This document shows, in pieces, positions 1-7,529 of a DNA stretch of 21,686 nt. The notes beneath the pieces were generated by a model. The model saw only the letters and a program-made list of their open reading frames with translations. It was not told the DNA's origin and did not search any database. The translations under genes were made by a program, and so were the position numbers. Source of the stretch: Chlorobiota bacterium. GTDB lineage: Bacteria; Bacteroidota; Bacteroidia; Flavobacteriales; Flavobacteriaceae. How positions within the stretch are numbered: position 1 is the stretch's first letter; each line of letters begins with the position of its first letter. The stretch lies in the NCBI GenBank assembly GCA_013153655.1, contig JAADEB010000019.1, forward strand, positions 1-21,686, in the 5' to 3' direction.

Positions 1-50
1 TTAGTATCAGCCTTGATTTTTTGGTTCTTTTGTATCAAGACAAAAGAACA
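1..50 (-). repeat. Bacteroidota dispersed hairpin repeat (edge of window)
   Basis: A perfect 9-bp inverted repeat, GTTCTTTTG (24-32) and CAAAAGAAC (41-49), surrounds an 8-base loop. On the minus strand it is followed by CAAAAAATCAAGG. From memory, this combination recurs between genes in many Bacteroidota genomes, where it often behaves like a transcription terminator or REP-like element. The copy may run off the left edge. It points its T-poor tail away from lpdA, so it more likely ends a minus-strand transcript or is simply a dispersed repeat. Confidence 0.5.
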
Positions 51-231
51 TAAATAAAAAATCACTTATTTTACAATAGCGCAGTTGTATTGATAAAGCG
101 CCTAATTCAAAAAATGTATTTGATATTGGTGATATTATCCGAAAAAGATAATAAACATAAAATGGACAAAGCGGACAAATGTTGGAAAACAAAACGGGGA
201 AATGATTATTTTTGGAAAAACTTTTAGGTAT

Positions 232-1617
232 ATGGATTACGACATTATCATCATAGGAAGCGGTCCGGGCGGATACGTAACGGCCATCCGTGCGGCGCAA
301 CTGGGTTTCAAAACGGCCATTGTGGAAAAAGAGAACCTGGGAGGCGTGTGTCTCAACTGGGGATGTATTCCCACCAAAGCCTTGATGAAAAGTGCCGAAG
401 TGTACAATTACGTAAAAAATGCATCGAAATACGGCGTAGCGGCCGATGGTGCCGCCGATTTTCCGGCCATGATTAAGCGCAGCCGGGAAGTGGCCGCCTC
501 CATGAGCAAGGGTGTGGAATTTCTGATGAAGAAAAACAAAATCGAAGTATTGGAAGGCACGGGCAAGGTGTTGCCGGGTCGTAAGGTGGAAGTAACCGGC
601 AAAGAAGGCATTAGCGCCACCTATTCGGCCGGGCATATTATCATCGCCACCGGCGCCCGGGCGCGTCAATTGCCTTTCCTCCCCATCGACGGGCAAAAAA
701 TCATCGGCTACCGCCAAGCTTTGACCTTGGAACGCCAGCCGGAAAGCATGGTAATCGTGGGTTCCGGTGCCATCGGCGTGGAAATGGCGCATTTCTATCA
801 TAGTATTGGTACCAAGGTGACCATTATCGAATACCTGCCGCGCCTGATTCCACTGGAAGACGAAGAAGTGTCGAAACAATTGGAACGCAGTTTCAAAAAA
901 GCCAAAATCAAAGTGCTCACGGGAACTGAAGTAACGGGCTACGAAGAAACCTCCAACGGCATCAAAATCCTGTATCGCAACAAGAAGGGCGAAGACAGCG
1001 TGGAAGCCGAAACGGTACTAAGTGCCGTAGGTATCCGCGCCAATATCGAAAACATTGGTTTGGAGGAAACCGGCATCCAAACGGAAAACGGCAAAATCAA
1101 AGTGGATACCTTTTACCGCACCAATGTGGACGGCTACTACGCCATCGGCGATGTGATTGCCACGCCGGCCTTGGCACACGTAGCTTCGGCCGAAGGCATC
1201 ACCTGTGTGGAAAAAATCGCCGGATTGAATCCCCGTCCGGTGGATTACAACAACATTCCGTCTAACATTTACACTTCGCCGGAAGTGGCCTCCGTGGGGT
1301 ACACCGAAACCCAAGCCAAAGAAGCCGGTTATGACATCCGCGTGGGCAAATTCCCTTTCACCGCCAGCGGCAAGGCCAAAGCCGCAGGCAAAACCGACGG
1401 TTTCGTTAAAATCATCATCGACAAGAAATACGACGAAATCCTGGGCGCTCACATGATTGGCGCCAACGTAACGGAAATGATTGCCGAAATTGTGGCGGCA
1501 CGCCAAGCCGAAGCCACGGGCCATAGCCTCCTGAAAGCCATACACCCCCACCCCACCATGAGCGAAGCCGTTATGGAAGCCGTGGCGGATGCCTACGGTG
1601 AAGTGATTCACCTTTGA
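232..1617 (+). CDS. lpdA: Dihydrolipoyl dehydrogenase (E3)
   Basis: A flavoprotein of 461 residues, the usual length for E3. It reoxidises dihydrolipoamide on pyruvate, 2-oxoglutarate, branched-chain or glycine-cleavage complexes and reduces NAD+. Seen in order: an N-terminal FAD-binding motif (GSGPGG), the redox disulfide in GGVCLNWGCIPTKA, a second Rossmann motif (VGSGAIGVEMA) for NAD, the FAD-contacting YYAIGDV, and a C-terminal dimerisation domain with HPHPTMSE, where the His-Glu pair acts as the base on the partner subunit. I chose the ATG at 232 because the protein then opens MDYDIIIIGSG; an in-frame ATG at 202 would add ten residues (MIIFGKTFRY) with no family counterpart. No complex partner (E1/E2) lies in the window, so it stands alone and may serve several complexes. 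CLNWGC instead of the commoner CxNxGC spacing variant CLNVGC is typical of this phylum as I recall. Confidence 0.95.
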   Translation: MDYDIIIIGSGPGGYVTAIRAAQLGFKTAIVEKENLGGVCLNWGCIPTKALMKSAEVYNYVKNASKYGVAADGAADFPAMIKRSREVAASMSKGVEFLMKKNKIEVLEGTGKVLPGRKVEVTGKEGISATYSAGHIIIATGARARQLPFLPIDGQKIIGYRQALTLERQPESMVIVGSGAIGVEMAHFYHSIGTKVTIIEYLPRLIPLEDEEVSKQLERSFKKAKIKVLTGTEVTGYEETSNGIKILYRNKKGEDSVEAETVLSAVGIRANIENIGLEETGIQTENGKIKVDTFYRTNVDGYYAIGDVIATPALAHVASAEGITCVEKIAGLNPRPVDYNNIPSNIYTSPEVASVGYTETQAKEAGYDIRVGKFPFTASGKAKAAGKTDGFVKIIIDKKYDEILGAHMIGANVTEMIAEIVAARQAEATGHSLLKAIHPHPTMSEAVMEAVADAYGEVIHL

Positions 1618-1775
1618 TGCCGAGCATTATTAAATAGGGGAAAGGGTAAACGGATAATTATTTTGCGGCGTTCGAAAGGCGTGTATTTTTCGAAAAACGG
1701 GAAAGGGGAAACGTATTTTTTGGAAATGCGGCCAAATACGGATGTTGCCGATGTTTAGTATTTTTTTGCGATTTT

Positions 1776-1803
1776 GTAGAGGCGCGATGTATAGCGTCTT
1801 TAC
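1776..1803. repeat. Short palindromic repeat, GTAGAG(G/A)CGC type, copy 1
   Basis: GTAGAGGCGC pairs with GCGTCTTTAC across an 8-base loop, with two G-T pairs. A better copy lies 26 bases downstream at 1829-1856. The family GTAGAGACGC...GCGTCTCTAC is a common interspersed palindrome in several bacterial phyla. Confidence 0.5.
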
Positions 1804-1828
1804 CAAACGCTGATTTGATGCACCATAC

Positions 1829-1856
1829 GTAGAGACGCCGTGTACGGCGTCTTTAC
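1829..1856. repeat. Short palindromic repeat, GTAGAG(G/A)CGC type, copy 2
   Basis: GTAGAGACGCCG and CGGCGTCTTTAC form a 12-bp stem (one G-T pair) around a TGTA loop. It has the same ends as the copy at 1776-1803, so the two are members of one family in direct orientation. No gene function is implied. Lying downstream of lpdA, the stem could also act on the 3' end of that transcript. Confidence 0.55.
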
Positions 1857-1889
1857 ATTCCGGTAAACGTTCCACGTGTTTCGTTTCCC

Positions 1890-2140
1890 GGCGCATTGGC
1901 CTTGTGCGTTGGCATAGCGCGAGGGGGCGGAGCGATATGCGCGGAGGCCTTGCCGAAGTTCCGGCCGCGGAATGCCGGCGGACAGCGGGGAGCCGCCATT
2001 CCGCGGCGGGCGGGCTGGCGGAGGGATTCGGGCATTGGCAAGCCGGTGGCGCCGGACGAGAGCAAGGCTGAGCACATACAAGCGGAGACACCGACCCGCG
2101 GCCTTGGGCGAGGGCCTGAGGAAGGGACGCGCCCTAACCA
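1890..2140. other. GC-rich structured intergenic island
   Basis: This part of the spacer between lpdA and the DUF349 gene is sharply richer in G+C than its surroundings: by hand count 44 of 60 bases in 1921-1980 and 45 of 60 in 1981-2040, while the DNA from 2150 onward is AT-rich. It holds a strong hairpin: 1965-1981 pairs with 1993-2006 as a 14-bp stem (CCGCGGAATG then GCGG) with a 3-base CCG bulge. Open frames on both strands are Arg/Pro/Gly-rich and look like composition artefacts. It may be a multi-copy intergenic element of this lineage or a structured RNA; I cannot decide without a search. Confidence 0.4.
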
Positions 2141-2188
2141 TAAAAAACAATAGCGGAAAAGACCGGAAAAAATAAAATCCTCCACCCA

Positions 2189-2216
2189 TTGGTTTCACAA
2201 ATATTTTATATATTTA
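2189..2216 (+). promoter_or_regulatory. Candidate promoter of the DUF349 operon
   Basis: TTG at 2189-2191 is followed after 17 bases by TATATTTA at 2209-2216, one base off the Bacteroidota -7 consensus TAnnTTTG with its -33 TTG. The ATG at 2247 lies 30 bases beyond, a sensible leader length. Confidence 0.45.
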
Positions 2217-2246
2217 GCACCTCGAAACCAAAGGACAAACAAAGCT

Positions 2247-4196
2247 ATGAGCGAAGAGAAGAACGACCAATTATTGCCCGAAGAAAACGGGAATCAACAA
2301 GCTGGTAACCAACAAGATGCCGCAAAAGAACCCACGGCCGAAGAACTGGCGGAACTGAACCGGCTGGACATGGACGAAGCCTCCATGGAAAAGGATGCCG
2401 ACGACATTATCGACGAAATCCATGAGGAATTGGCTTCACAATCCGAAAAAGAAGAGGAAAGCCAGGAAGCGGTTCCGGTGTTTGACCAGAAAAAATACGG
2501 TCAGTACACTTTGGGACAATTGGCCGACGAATTGCGCGACGTAATGGACCAATATCCCATCATGCGCATCAAGCCGTTCGTGGACCAGCTAAAACGGTTG
2601 TTCGACCGCAAGTTCAAACAGGCCCGCCAGGAAGCATACGAACAATACATAGAAGCCAACGAGGGTTCGGGTCAGGGTTTCGAATTCAAATCCAACGAAA
2701 AAGAGGTTTTCGACAATCTCTATCGCGAATTTCGCCGCCGCCTGAGCGACGCACGCAAGACCTATCACGAACAATTGCAAGCCAACAAGGCCAAAAAAGA
2801 AGCCATCATCGAAGAGCTGAAAGCCCTGGTGCGGGGAGAAATCACCACCGAAACGGGTAAACTTTTCGAAAAATTCAAAGAACTGAAAGCCGCTTGGAAG
2901 GAAGTGGGAAGTGTACCCAAACAGGACTACCGTCATCTTTGGAATACCTTTAAATATTGGGAAGAACAATTCTTTGACATCATTCACCTGGACCGCGAAT
3001 ACCGCAAAAAAGCCTACGAAGAAAACCTGGAACAAAAACAAAAAATCATCGACCGCGCCAAGGAATTGCTGGAATGGGACAACGTGATGAAAGCCTTCCG
3101 CGAATTGCAATTCCTCCATAAGAAATGGAAAGAAGACACGGGACCCGTGGCGCCCGAACACCGCGAAAGCATTTGGCAGGAATTCAAGGCCATTACCAAG
3201 CAAATACACGACAAACGCCGCTCCTATTTCGCTCAATTGAAAGAACTGCGCAAAAAAGACTGGGAACGCAAGGAACAACTGACCGCCGAGCTGAAAGAAA
3301 TCGCCGCACTCAACCCCGAAAACCATAAGGAATGGCAAAAGCTTATCCGTAAAGTCAACGAGATTCACGGACAATTTTTCACCGGATTCCGCGCACCGGA
3401 ATCTCTGCTGGAAGAATTCCGCACCTACCTGCGGGAATTCAATCGCAACAAAAACCGTTTCTACAAAGGATTTAAGGCGCAGCAACGCGAAAACCTCAAA
3501 CGCAAAAACCAACTCATTGAAGAAGTACACGGTCTCAAAGAAGCCGAAGACCTGAAAGCGGCCATGGAGCGTTGCAAACAAATCCGTGAAGAATGGAAAG
3601 AAATCGGTTTTGTGCCGCTTAAACATTCCAAATCCATTTGGGAGGAATTCAAAGCCGCCTGCAAAGAATTTTACGATGTATATTACTCCAAAGTGAAAGA
3701 AGAAATTTCGCAGGAATACCAAAATTATCTCAACAAAAAACAATATTTGGCCGAACTGAAAGAAAAATTCAAGAACGAAGAAGAACCTCTTTCCATGGAA
3801 CTGATAGACGAGCTGACGGCCAAATGGAAAGAATTGGGTGACGTGCCGGAAAAAGTGCGTTTCATCAACAGCAAATTCCACCGGTTTATCAATTCGCTTT
3901 ACCGCCGCCTGAACATCGACGAAAAACAATTGCGGCATTTACGTTACCGCAACATGTTGAACGACTGGAAAGAAAACGGCCTTACCCGCAAACTGGAAAA
4001 CGAACGCCGCTTCATTCGCGACAAAATCGAAAACCTGGAACACCAAATCCAACAAGCCGAAAACAATTTGGCCTTTTTCAAGACCGCCGACGACAACAAC
4101 CCCCTTTTGGTGGAAATGCGCAAAAAAATCGACAAACAAAAAGAGCAATTGGAAACCTGGAAGGAAAAACTCCAAATCATCCGCGAATACATCTAA
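2247..4196 (+). CDS. DUF349 repeat protein
   Basis: A 649-residue, highly charged, almost wholly helical protein. After an acidic Gln/Glu-rich N-terminus (about 1-80) come five DUF349 units recognisable by their WKExGxVP-type signature: WKEVGSVP (217), WKEDTGPV (294), a diverged GQFFTGFRAP (375), WKEIGFVP (450) and WKELGDVP (527). The period is about 77 residues. The C-terminal 80 residues form a coiled coil. There is no signal peptide, so it is presumably cytoplasmic. The molecular role of DUF349 proteins in Bacteroidota is not established; long-helix bundles of this sort often bind partners or nucleic acid, but that is inference. The ATG at 2247 sits 30 bases after a plausible promoter. The next gene begins one base after its stop and is surely co-transcribed. 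Confidence 0.85.
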   Translation: MSEEKNDQLLPEENGNQQAGNQQDAAKEPTAEELAELNRLDMDEASMEKDADDIIDEIHEELASQSEKEEESQEAVPVFDQKKYGQYTLGQLADELRDVMDQYPIMRIKPFVDQLKRLFDRKFKQARQEAYEQYIEANEGSGQGFEFKSNEKEVFDNLYREFRRRLSDARKTYHEQLQANKAKKEAIIEELKALVRGEITTETGKLFEKFKELKAAWKEVGSVPKQDYRHLWNTFKYWEEQFFDIIHLDREYRKKAYEENLEQKQKIIDRAKELLEWDNVMKAFRELQFLHKKWKEDTGPVAPEHRESIWQEFKAITKQIHDKRRSYFAQLKELRKKDWERKEQLTAELKEIAALNPENHKEWQKLIRKVNEIHGQFFTGFRAPESLLEEFRTYLREFNRNKNRFYKGFKAQQRENLKRKNQLIEEVHGLKEAEDLKAAMERCKQIREEWKEIGFVPLKHSKSIWEEFKAACKEFYDVYYSKVKEEISQEYQNYLNKKQYLAELKEKFKNEEEPLSMELIDELTAKWKELGDVPEKVRFINSKFHRFINSLYRRLNIDEKQLRHLRYRNMLNDWKENGLTRKLENERRFIRDKIENLEHQIQQAENNLAFFKTADDNNPLLVEMRKKIDKQKEQLETWKEKLQIIREYI

Positions 4197-4197
4197 A

Positions 4198-4764
4198 ATG
4201 AAAAGGAGTGCTTTGTGGATATGGTTATGGCTTTTACTGCCACTGCACGTTTGGTCGCAGGATGTAGATATTTACCACAAAAACACCAATGACAACTATC
4301 ACCTGCCGCAAATTCCACGCGGGATGACCTTCCGGGAATTCGATTTACTGGGCACCCAAGTGCGGATGCAGGATATTTTTGCATCGGCCGTGTATCCCGG
4401 TTATATTCATTTCCGTATCTACGAGCGCAAGAAAGGTTATTGGCTCATGGGATTGCGCGGCGCGGGTTATGCCGGCTGGGCATATTTATCATTCAAAGAC
4501 CGGTCGGTCTGGTGGTTGTTGTTAAATCCCAACGGGCGAGCCAATTTCGATCCGGATTATAAAATCGATGTGGCGGTGGCCTACGCCTCGGCCGGCTTGA
4601 TTTTGGGTACTTTCCTCTACGATTGGCTGCACGGGCGATACCTTTTGCAGAAAAAACAATTGCATATTCGTTACAAATATGCGCCGGTTGCCGGATTGGC
4701 CGCTTACAACTTCGGCGGCCGTACGCATGTGGGATGGCAGGCGGGTATTCGCTTAACTTTCTAA
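4198..4764 (+). CDS. Small exported hydrophobic protein, unknown function
   Basis: I do not recognise this 188-residue protein. It begins with a clear signal peptide (KR, then a Trp/Leu-rich core, cleavage likely after VWSQ at residue 21). The mature part carries two hydrophobic, glycine-rich stretches at about 83-99 and 124-141. It ends in GWQAGIRLTF, an alternating pattern with a terminal Phe that resembles the last strand of an outer-membrane barrel; a small membrane-associated envelope protein is therefore possible. Its ATG follows the DUF349 stop by one base, implying translational coupling. Its 3' end overlaps the 3' end of xth on the other strand by 12 bases. The DUF349 partner gives no functional clue. 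Confidence 0.75.
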   Translation: MKRSALWIWLWLLLPLHVWSQDVDIYHKNTNDNYHLPQIPRGMTFREFDLLGTQVRMQDIFASAVYPGYIHFRIYERKKGYWLMGLRGAGYAGWAYLSFKDRSVWWLLLNPNGRANFDPDYKIDVAVAYASAGLILGTFLYDWLHGRYLLQKKQLHIRYKYAPVAGLAAYNFGGRTHVGWQAGIRLTF

Positions 4765-5559
4765 AATTTCCGGTTTGAAATAACCCAAAAGCGGTGCATG
4801 GTCCGAGGGTTTGATCTTGTTTTTTCGTCGAGGCCACATATCCACTTCCACTTCCTGCAAATAAGGTTTTACGGGCGGTGAAATCAGCATATGATCGATG
4901 CGCATGCCTTGGTTTTTCCAAATTTTGGCGCCGCGGTAATCCCACCATGTATATTGGATTTGCCCGGGATGCAGCAAGCGAAAGGCATCGATGAAACCGA
5001 GTTCGATCAAGCGGTAAAGTTTTTCCCTTTCACCGGAGAGGGTTCCCACGGTGCCGGCCAACAAAACGGGATCGTAAACGTCGCGATCGTCGAAAGTTAC
5101 ATTAAAATCGCCGGTGAGCACTACCCTATCCCGCCGTAAATCGAAGTTGCGGTCCAACCAAGCAATGAGCGCATCGTACCATTGCCGTTTGTAGGCATAC
5201 TTGGGACCTTCGGGTTCGCCGTGAGGGGCATAAAGGTTTATTAAATGCATGGCCCCGAAACGGGCATAAATGAGGCGGCTTTCGCCGTCCAATATATCCG
5301 AACCGAAACGGATGCTTACTTCATCGGGGGTACGTTTGGAACATATGGCAACGCCGTTGTAACGTTTCTGGGGATTGATACGGCAGGCATAACCCATGCG
5401 TTCAAAAAAATCGAAAGGAAATTGCTCTTCGGTGGCCTTGATTTCCTGCATGGCCAAGACATCGATATCCCCACCCCTTTGGCGAAGCCATGCCTCCATG
5501 AGCTCCAAACGCGAACGAATGGAATTTACATTAAAGGTTGCAATAATAAATGAAGACAT
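4753..5559 (-). CDS. xth: Exodeoxyribonuclease III / AP endonuclease
   Basis: A 268-residue member of the EEP nuclease fold, normal length for ExoIII. It cuts DNA 5' to abasic sites and removes 3' blocking groups in base-excision repair, using Mg2+. Landmarks: FNVNSIRSR with Asn10, QEIKAT with metal-ligand Glu39, YAPHG with Tyr110, GDFNV with Asp151 and Asn153, TWWDYRG (the Trp region that contacts the abasic pocket), RIDHM with Asp222, and the catalytic SDHAPL with Asp253/His254. YAPHG replaces the commoner YxPNG, a mild variant. The ATG at 5559 gives the standard N-terminus MSSFIIATFN. It is a single-gene unit facing the preceding + strand gene tail to tail. Its upstream DNA turns into repeats within 30 bases. 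Confidence 0.93.
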   Translation of the reverse strand: MSSFIIATFNVNSIRSRLELMEAWLRQRGGDIDVLAMQEIKATEEQFPFDFFERMGYACRINPQKRYNGVAICSKRTPDEVSIRFGSDILDGESRLIYARFGAMHLINLYAPHGEPEGPKYAYKRQWYDALIAWLDRNFDLRRDRVVLTGDFNVTFDDRDVYDPVLLAGTVGTLSGEREKLYRLIELGFIDAFRLLHPGQIQYTWWDYRGAKIWKNQGMRIDHMLISPPVKPYLQEVEVDMWPRRKNKIKPSDHAPLLGYFKPEILES

Positions 5560-5588
5560 AAAAGGGGATTTTTAGGGTGAAGTTACGA

Positions 5589-5644
5589 TTTTTTTGAGTG
5601 AGTTAGTGAGGTAGTGGTTTAGTGAATAGTTTTGTTAAACCGTT
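5589..5644. repeat. 56-bp direct repeat, copy A
   Basis: Begins with seven T then GAGTGAGTTAGTGAGGTAG and ends TTTTGTTAAACCGTT. It matches 5811-5866 at 52 of 56 positions by hand alignment. It lies just upstream of xth in the gene-free stretch 5560-6627. Confidence 0.7.
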
Positions 5645-5673
5645 AAACCGTTAAACCGTTAAATCGTTGAATC
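5634..5673. repeat. 8-bp tandem repeat (CGTTAAAC)n
   Basis: About five head-to-tail units of CGTTAAAC, the last two drifting to CGTTAAAT and CGTTGAAT. The same word recurs at about 5855-5866, and related ATTTAACGG words occur around 6531-6550 and 11336-11351, which marks it as lineage-specific spacer sequence. Confidence 0.7.
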
Positions 5674-5742
5674 GAAGGACGGATGACCGGTGACAGGTGC
5701 TTTTTTCGGGACACGGGAAAAGGTAAATGTGGAACGTTTTTA

Positions 5743-5774
5743 ATGAGTGAATGAGTGAATGAGTGAATGAGTGA
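5743..5774. repeat. 8-bp tandem repeat (ATGAGTGA)x4
   Basis: Four perfect copies of ATGAGTGA. Degenerate AGTGAA words continue at 5783-5853 and 6046-6115. The unit is not a multiple of three and lies outside any gene; slippage between strains is expected. Confidence 0.75.
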
Positions 5775-5810
5775 AGAAATTTATACAGTGAACAACTAAC
5801 AATGAACAAT

Positions 5811-5866
5811 TTTTTTTGAGTGAGTTAGTGAGGTAGAGATATAGTGATTAGTTTTGTTAAACCGTT
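5811..5866. repeat. 56-bp direct repeat, copy B
   Basis: Second copy of the element at 5589-5644, same orientation, with four substitutions clustered in the middle. The 166 bases between the copies include the ATGAGTGA array. Confidence 0.7.
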
Positions 5867-5980
5867 GAATTGTTGAAGAGTTGAATAGATGAGGAATTTC
5901 TGTTAAATCGTTTTCGCAGAATCCTATGGAAAATCGTGGAATCAATACTTTAACCTTAGCTAAATCAAATAGTTATGCCT

Positions 5981-6013
5981 GTCATTCCGAAGGAGTTTAC
6001 GACTGAGGAATCT
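5981..6013 (+). repeat. 33-bp dispersed element GTCATTCCGAAGGAG..., copy 1
   Basis: Starts GTCATTCCGAAGGAG and ends GACTGAGGAATCT. The reverse complement of 11361-11393 matches at 32 of 33 positions. Words of this kind are widely scattered between genes in Bacteroidota genomes as I recall; function unknown. Confidence 0.65.
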
Positions 6014-6128
6014 CCTTTTCGGGACACGGGAAACGGATTTAATAAGTGAAAGAGTAAAAAATGAAAGAGTGAAAGAGTTTTTATAGTGAAATAGTGACTT
6101 AGTGAATAGTGAACAAATAAAATAACCC

Positions 6129-6190
6129 AAATCCTAAATCCTAAATCCCAAATCCTAAATCCCAAATCCTAAATCCCAAATCCTAAATCC
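6129..6190. repeat. 7-bp tandem repeat (AAATCC[T/C])n
   Basis: Nearly nine units of AAATCCT or AAATCCC; after the first two, T and C alternate at the seventh base. It is a low-complexity spacer array; open frames crossing it (GFRIWDLGFRIW on the minus strand) are artefacts. Confidence 0.75.
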
Positions 6191-6260
6191 GTAATTAATG
6201 AACCACAAATTTCACAAATTGACACTCATAATCTTTATGTTCTTATTGGTAAAACCCGAA

Positions 6261-6431
6261 TCAAAAACAGCCGGTCCGAGCGTCTTCCCTCCAAATTTTT
6301 TCGAAAGTCAAATCCTCACCATAGGTCGCCCGAGCTTGCATGGAGGTATGTCTCAACGCATCGATGGACGGCGGAAAATCCCGTTTTCCGCTTTCAAACC
6401 GGTAGTCGTCCAAAGCACCTAATTCAATCGT
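6261..6431 (-). pseudogene. Remnant of a gene start, possibly DUF3782/PD-(D/E)XK-like
   Basis: A minus-strand frame between stops at 6432-6434 and 6261-6263 reads 56 codons, with its only ATG at 6341. The 26 residues from there include ATYGEDLTFEKIW. That segment resembles, from memory, the conserved N-terminus (YGEDLTFEKVW) of a family of coiled-coil plus PD-(D/E)XK nuclease-like hypothetical proteins that continue with ETDRQ repeats. Here the frame stops eight residues after the motif and no ETDRQ-like continuation is seen downstream, so only the 5' end would survive. The 30 codons upstream (LDDYRFESGKRDFPPSIDAL) also look protein-like. A plus-strand frame over the same DNA (6198-6422, 74 codons) has poorer composition. 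The assignment is tentative. Confidence 0.35.
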
Positions 6432-6582
6432 TTATGCCATGCCGTTTCCACCCGGAATAATGTAACTATCCATGCATCTATTAAATCATAATGTTTTAGC
6501 CAATTCTATAAAAACGGCTCATCGGTTTAACGGCTCAACGATTTAACGGAACAAATCATTTTCAAAAAACACGCTCTTTTCG

Positions 6583-6590
6583 TACCTTGG
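6583..6590 (+). promoter_or_regulatory. Candidate -7 box of the SDR-rnhA unit
   Basis: TACCTTGG departs from TAnnTTTG at one position and lies 37 bases before the ATG at 6628. No clear TTG sits at the -33 distance, so the call is weak. Confidence 0.3.
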
Positions 6591-6627
6591 GCTTGTAAAT
6601 ACCTCATTCATTTAAAATAATAGCCGC

Positions 6628-7518
6628 ATGAACGAAAAATATCTCCAACCCATGCTCCGCGAAGGCAGTTTACGGGACAAAACCGTGGTGGTCACCGGCG
6701 GTGGTAGCGGATTGGGCAAATCAATGGCCGAAATGTTGCTTCGTCTGGGTGCGCGGGTGGCCATTTGCTCGCGCAATGAAGAAAAATTAAAGAAAGCCGT
6801 TGCCGACTTGCACGAACTTACCGGCAATCCGGATATTATGTATGCCGTATGCGACGTGCGGGATTACGACGGGGTGGAACAAGCATTGGAACAAATTCGT
6901 GAACATTTCGGTTCCTTCAACGCCTTGATCAACAACGCCGCCGGCAATTTCGTCAGTCCCACCGAACGCCTTTCGGCGCATGCATTCGATGTGATTATCG
7001 ACATCGTGTTGCGCGGCACCAAGAACGTTACGCTGGCCTCCGGTAAATATTGGATTAAGGAGCAAATCCGGCCCGTGTCGGTGGTCAATATCGTAACCAC
7101 GTATGCTTTTACGGGTTCGGGTTATGTGGTTCCTTCGGCGGCGTCCAAGGCGGGTGTGTTGGCCATGACGCGCTCATTGGCCGTGGAATGGGCCAAATAC
7201 GGCATGCGTTTCAATGCGGTGGCACCGGGACCTTTCCCCACCAAAGGCGCTTGGGACCGCCTCCTTCCCGGCGATTTGCGCCAAAAATTCGACCCGGCCA
7301 AGCGGGTTCCCCTAGGTCGTGTAGGCGCTCATGCCGAATTGGCCAACCTGGTATCCTATCTCCTTAGCGAGTATGCGGCCTATATCAACGGTGAAGTCAT
7401 CACCATCGACGGCGGCGAATGGCTCAAAGGCGCCGGCCAATTCAATGCCTTCGACCAAGTTTCCGGCCACCAATGGGATATGTTGGAACAAATGATCCGC
7501 AAGGCCAAGAAAAAATAA
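6628..7518 (+). CDS. Short-chain dehydrogenase, 2,4-dienoyl-CoA reductase type
   Basis: A 296-residue classical-fold SDR. The nucleotide-binding motif is TGGGSGLG (23-30), followed by CDV (75-77) and NNAAGNF (102-108). The active site does not have YxxxK; instead TTYAFTGSGYVVPSAASK carries Tyr159, Ser170 and Lys174. This is exactly the Tyr...Ser...Lys spacing of mammalian mitochondrial 2,4-dienoyl-CoA reductase (Tyr199, Ser210, Lys214), and the following KYGMRFNAVAPGPFPTKGAW also matches that family. Expected reaction: NADPH-dependent reduction of 2,4-dienoyl-CoA to 3-enoyl-CoA during oxidation of unsaturated fatty acids. No other beta-oxidation gene is in the window. rnhA starts 11 bases after the stop, so the two are likely co-transcribed although functionally unrelated. 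The substrate remains an inference from motifs. Confidence 0.85.
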   Translation: MNEKYLQPMLREGSLRDKTVVVTGGGSGLGKSMAEMLLRLGARVAICSRNEEKLKKAVADLHELTGNPDIMYAVCDVRDYDGVEQALEQIREHFGSFNALINNAAGNFVSPTERLSAHAFDVIIDIVLRGTKNVTLASGKYWIKEQIRPVSVVNIVTTYAFTGSGYVVPSAASKAGVLAMTRSLAVEWAKYGMRFNAVAPGPFPTKGAWDRLLPGDLRQKFDPAKRVPLGRVGAHAELANLVSYLLSEYAAYINGEVITIDGGEWLKGAGQFNAFDQVSGHQWDMLEQMIRKAKKK

Positions 7519-7529
7519 AGCCTCCGTTT

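Noticed and set aside
1896..2153. Plus-strand 85-codon frame in the GC-rich island, and overlapping minus-strand frames of 110-153 codons
   Set aside because: Arg/Pro/Gly-rich composition on every frame is expected of GC-rich non-coding DNA; no promoter or start context.
2589..3938. 449-codon frame antisense to the DUF349 gene
   Set aside because: Phe/Val/Leu-rich shadow produced by the Lys/Glu-rich helical protein on the other strand; the DUF349 repeats are unmistakable.
5965..6165. Minus-strand 66-codon frame starting MGFRIWDLGFRIW
   Set aside because: Produced by translating the 7-bp AAATCC(T/C) array and low-complexity spacer.
5129..6190. CRISPR-like array suggested by regular repeats near 5634-6190
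   Set aside because: Units are 7-8 bp and contiguous, with no spacers and no cas genes.
6198..6422. Plus-strand 74-codon frame with a hydrophobic start
   Set aside because: Looks superficially like a signal peptide, but the rest has no protein-like pattern and the minus strand over the same bases shows a better candidate remnant.
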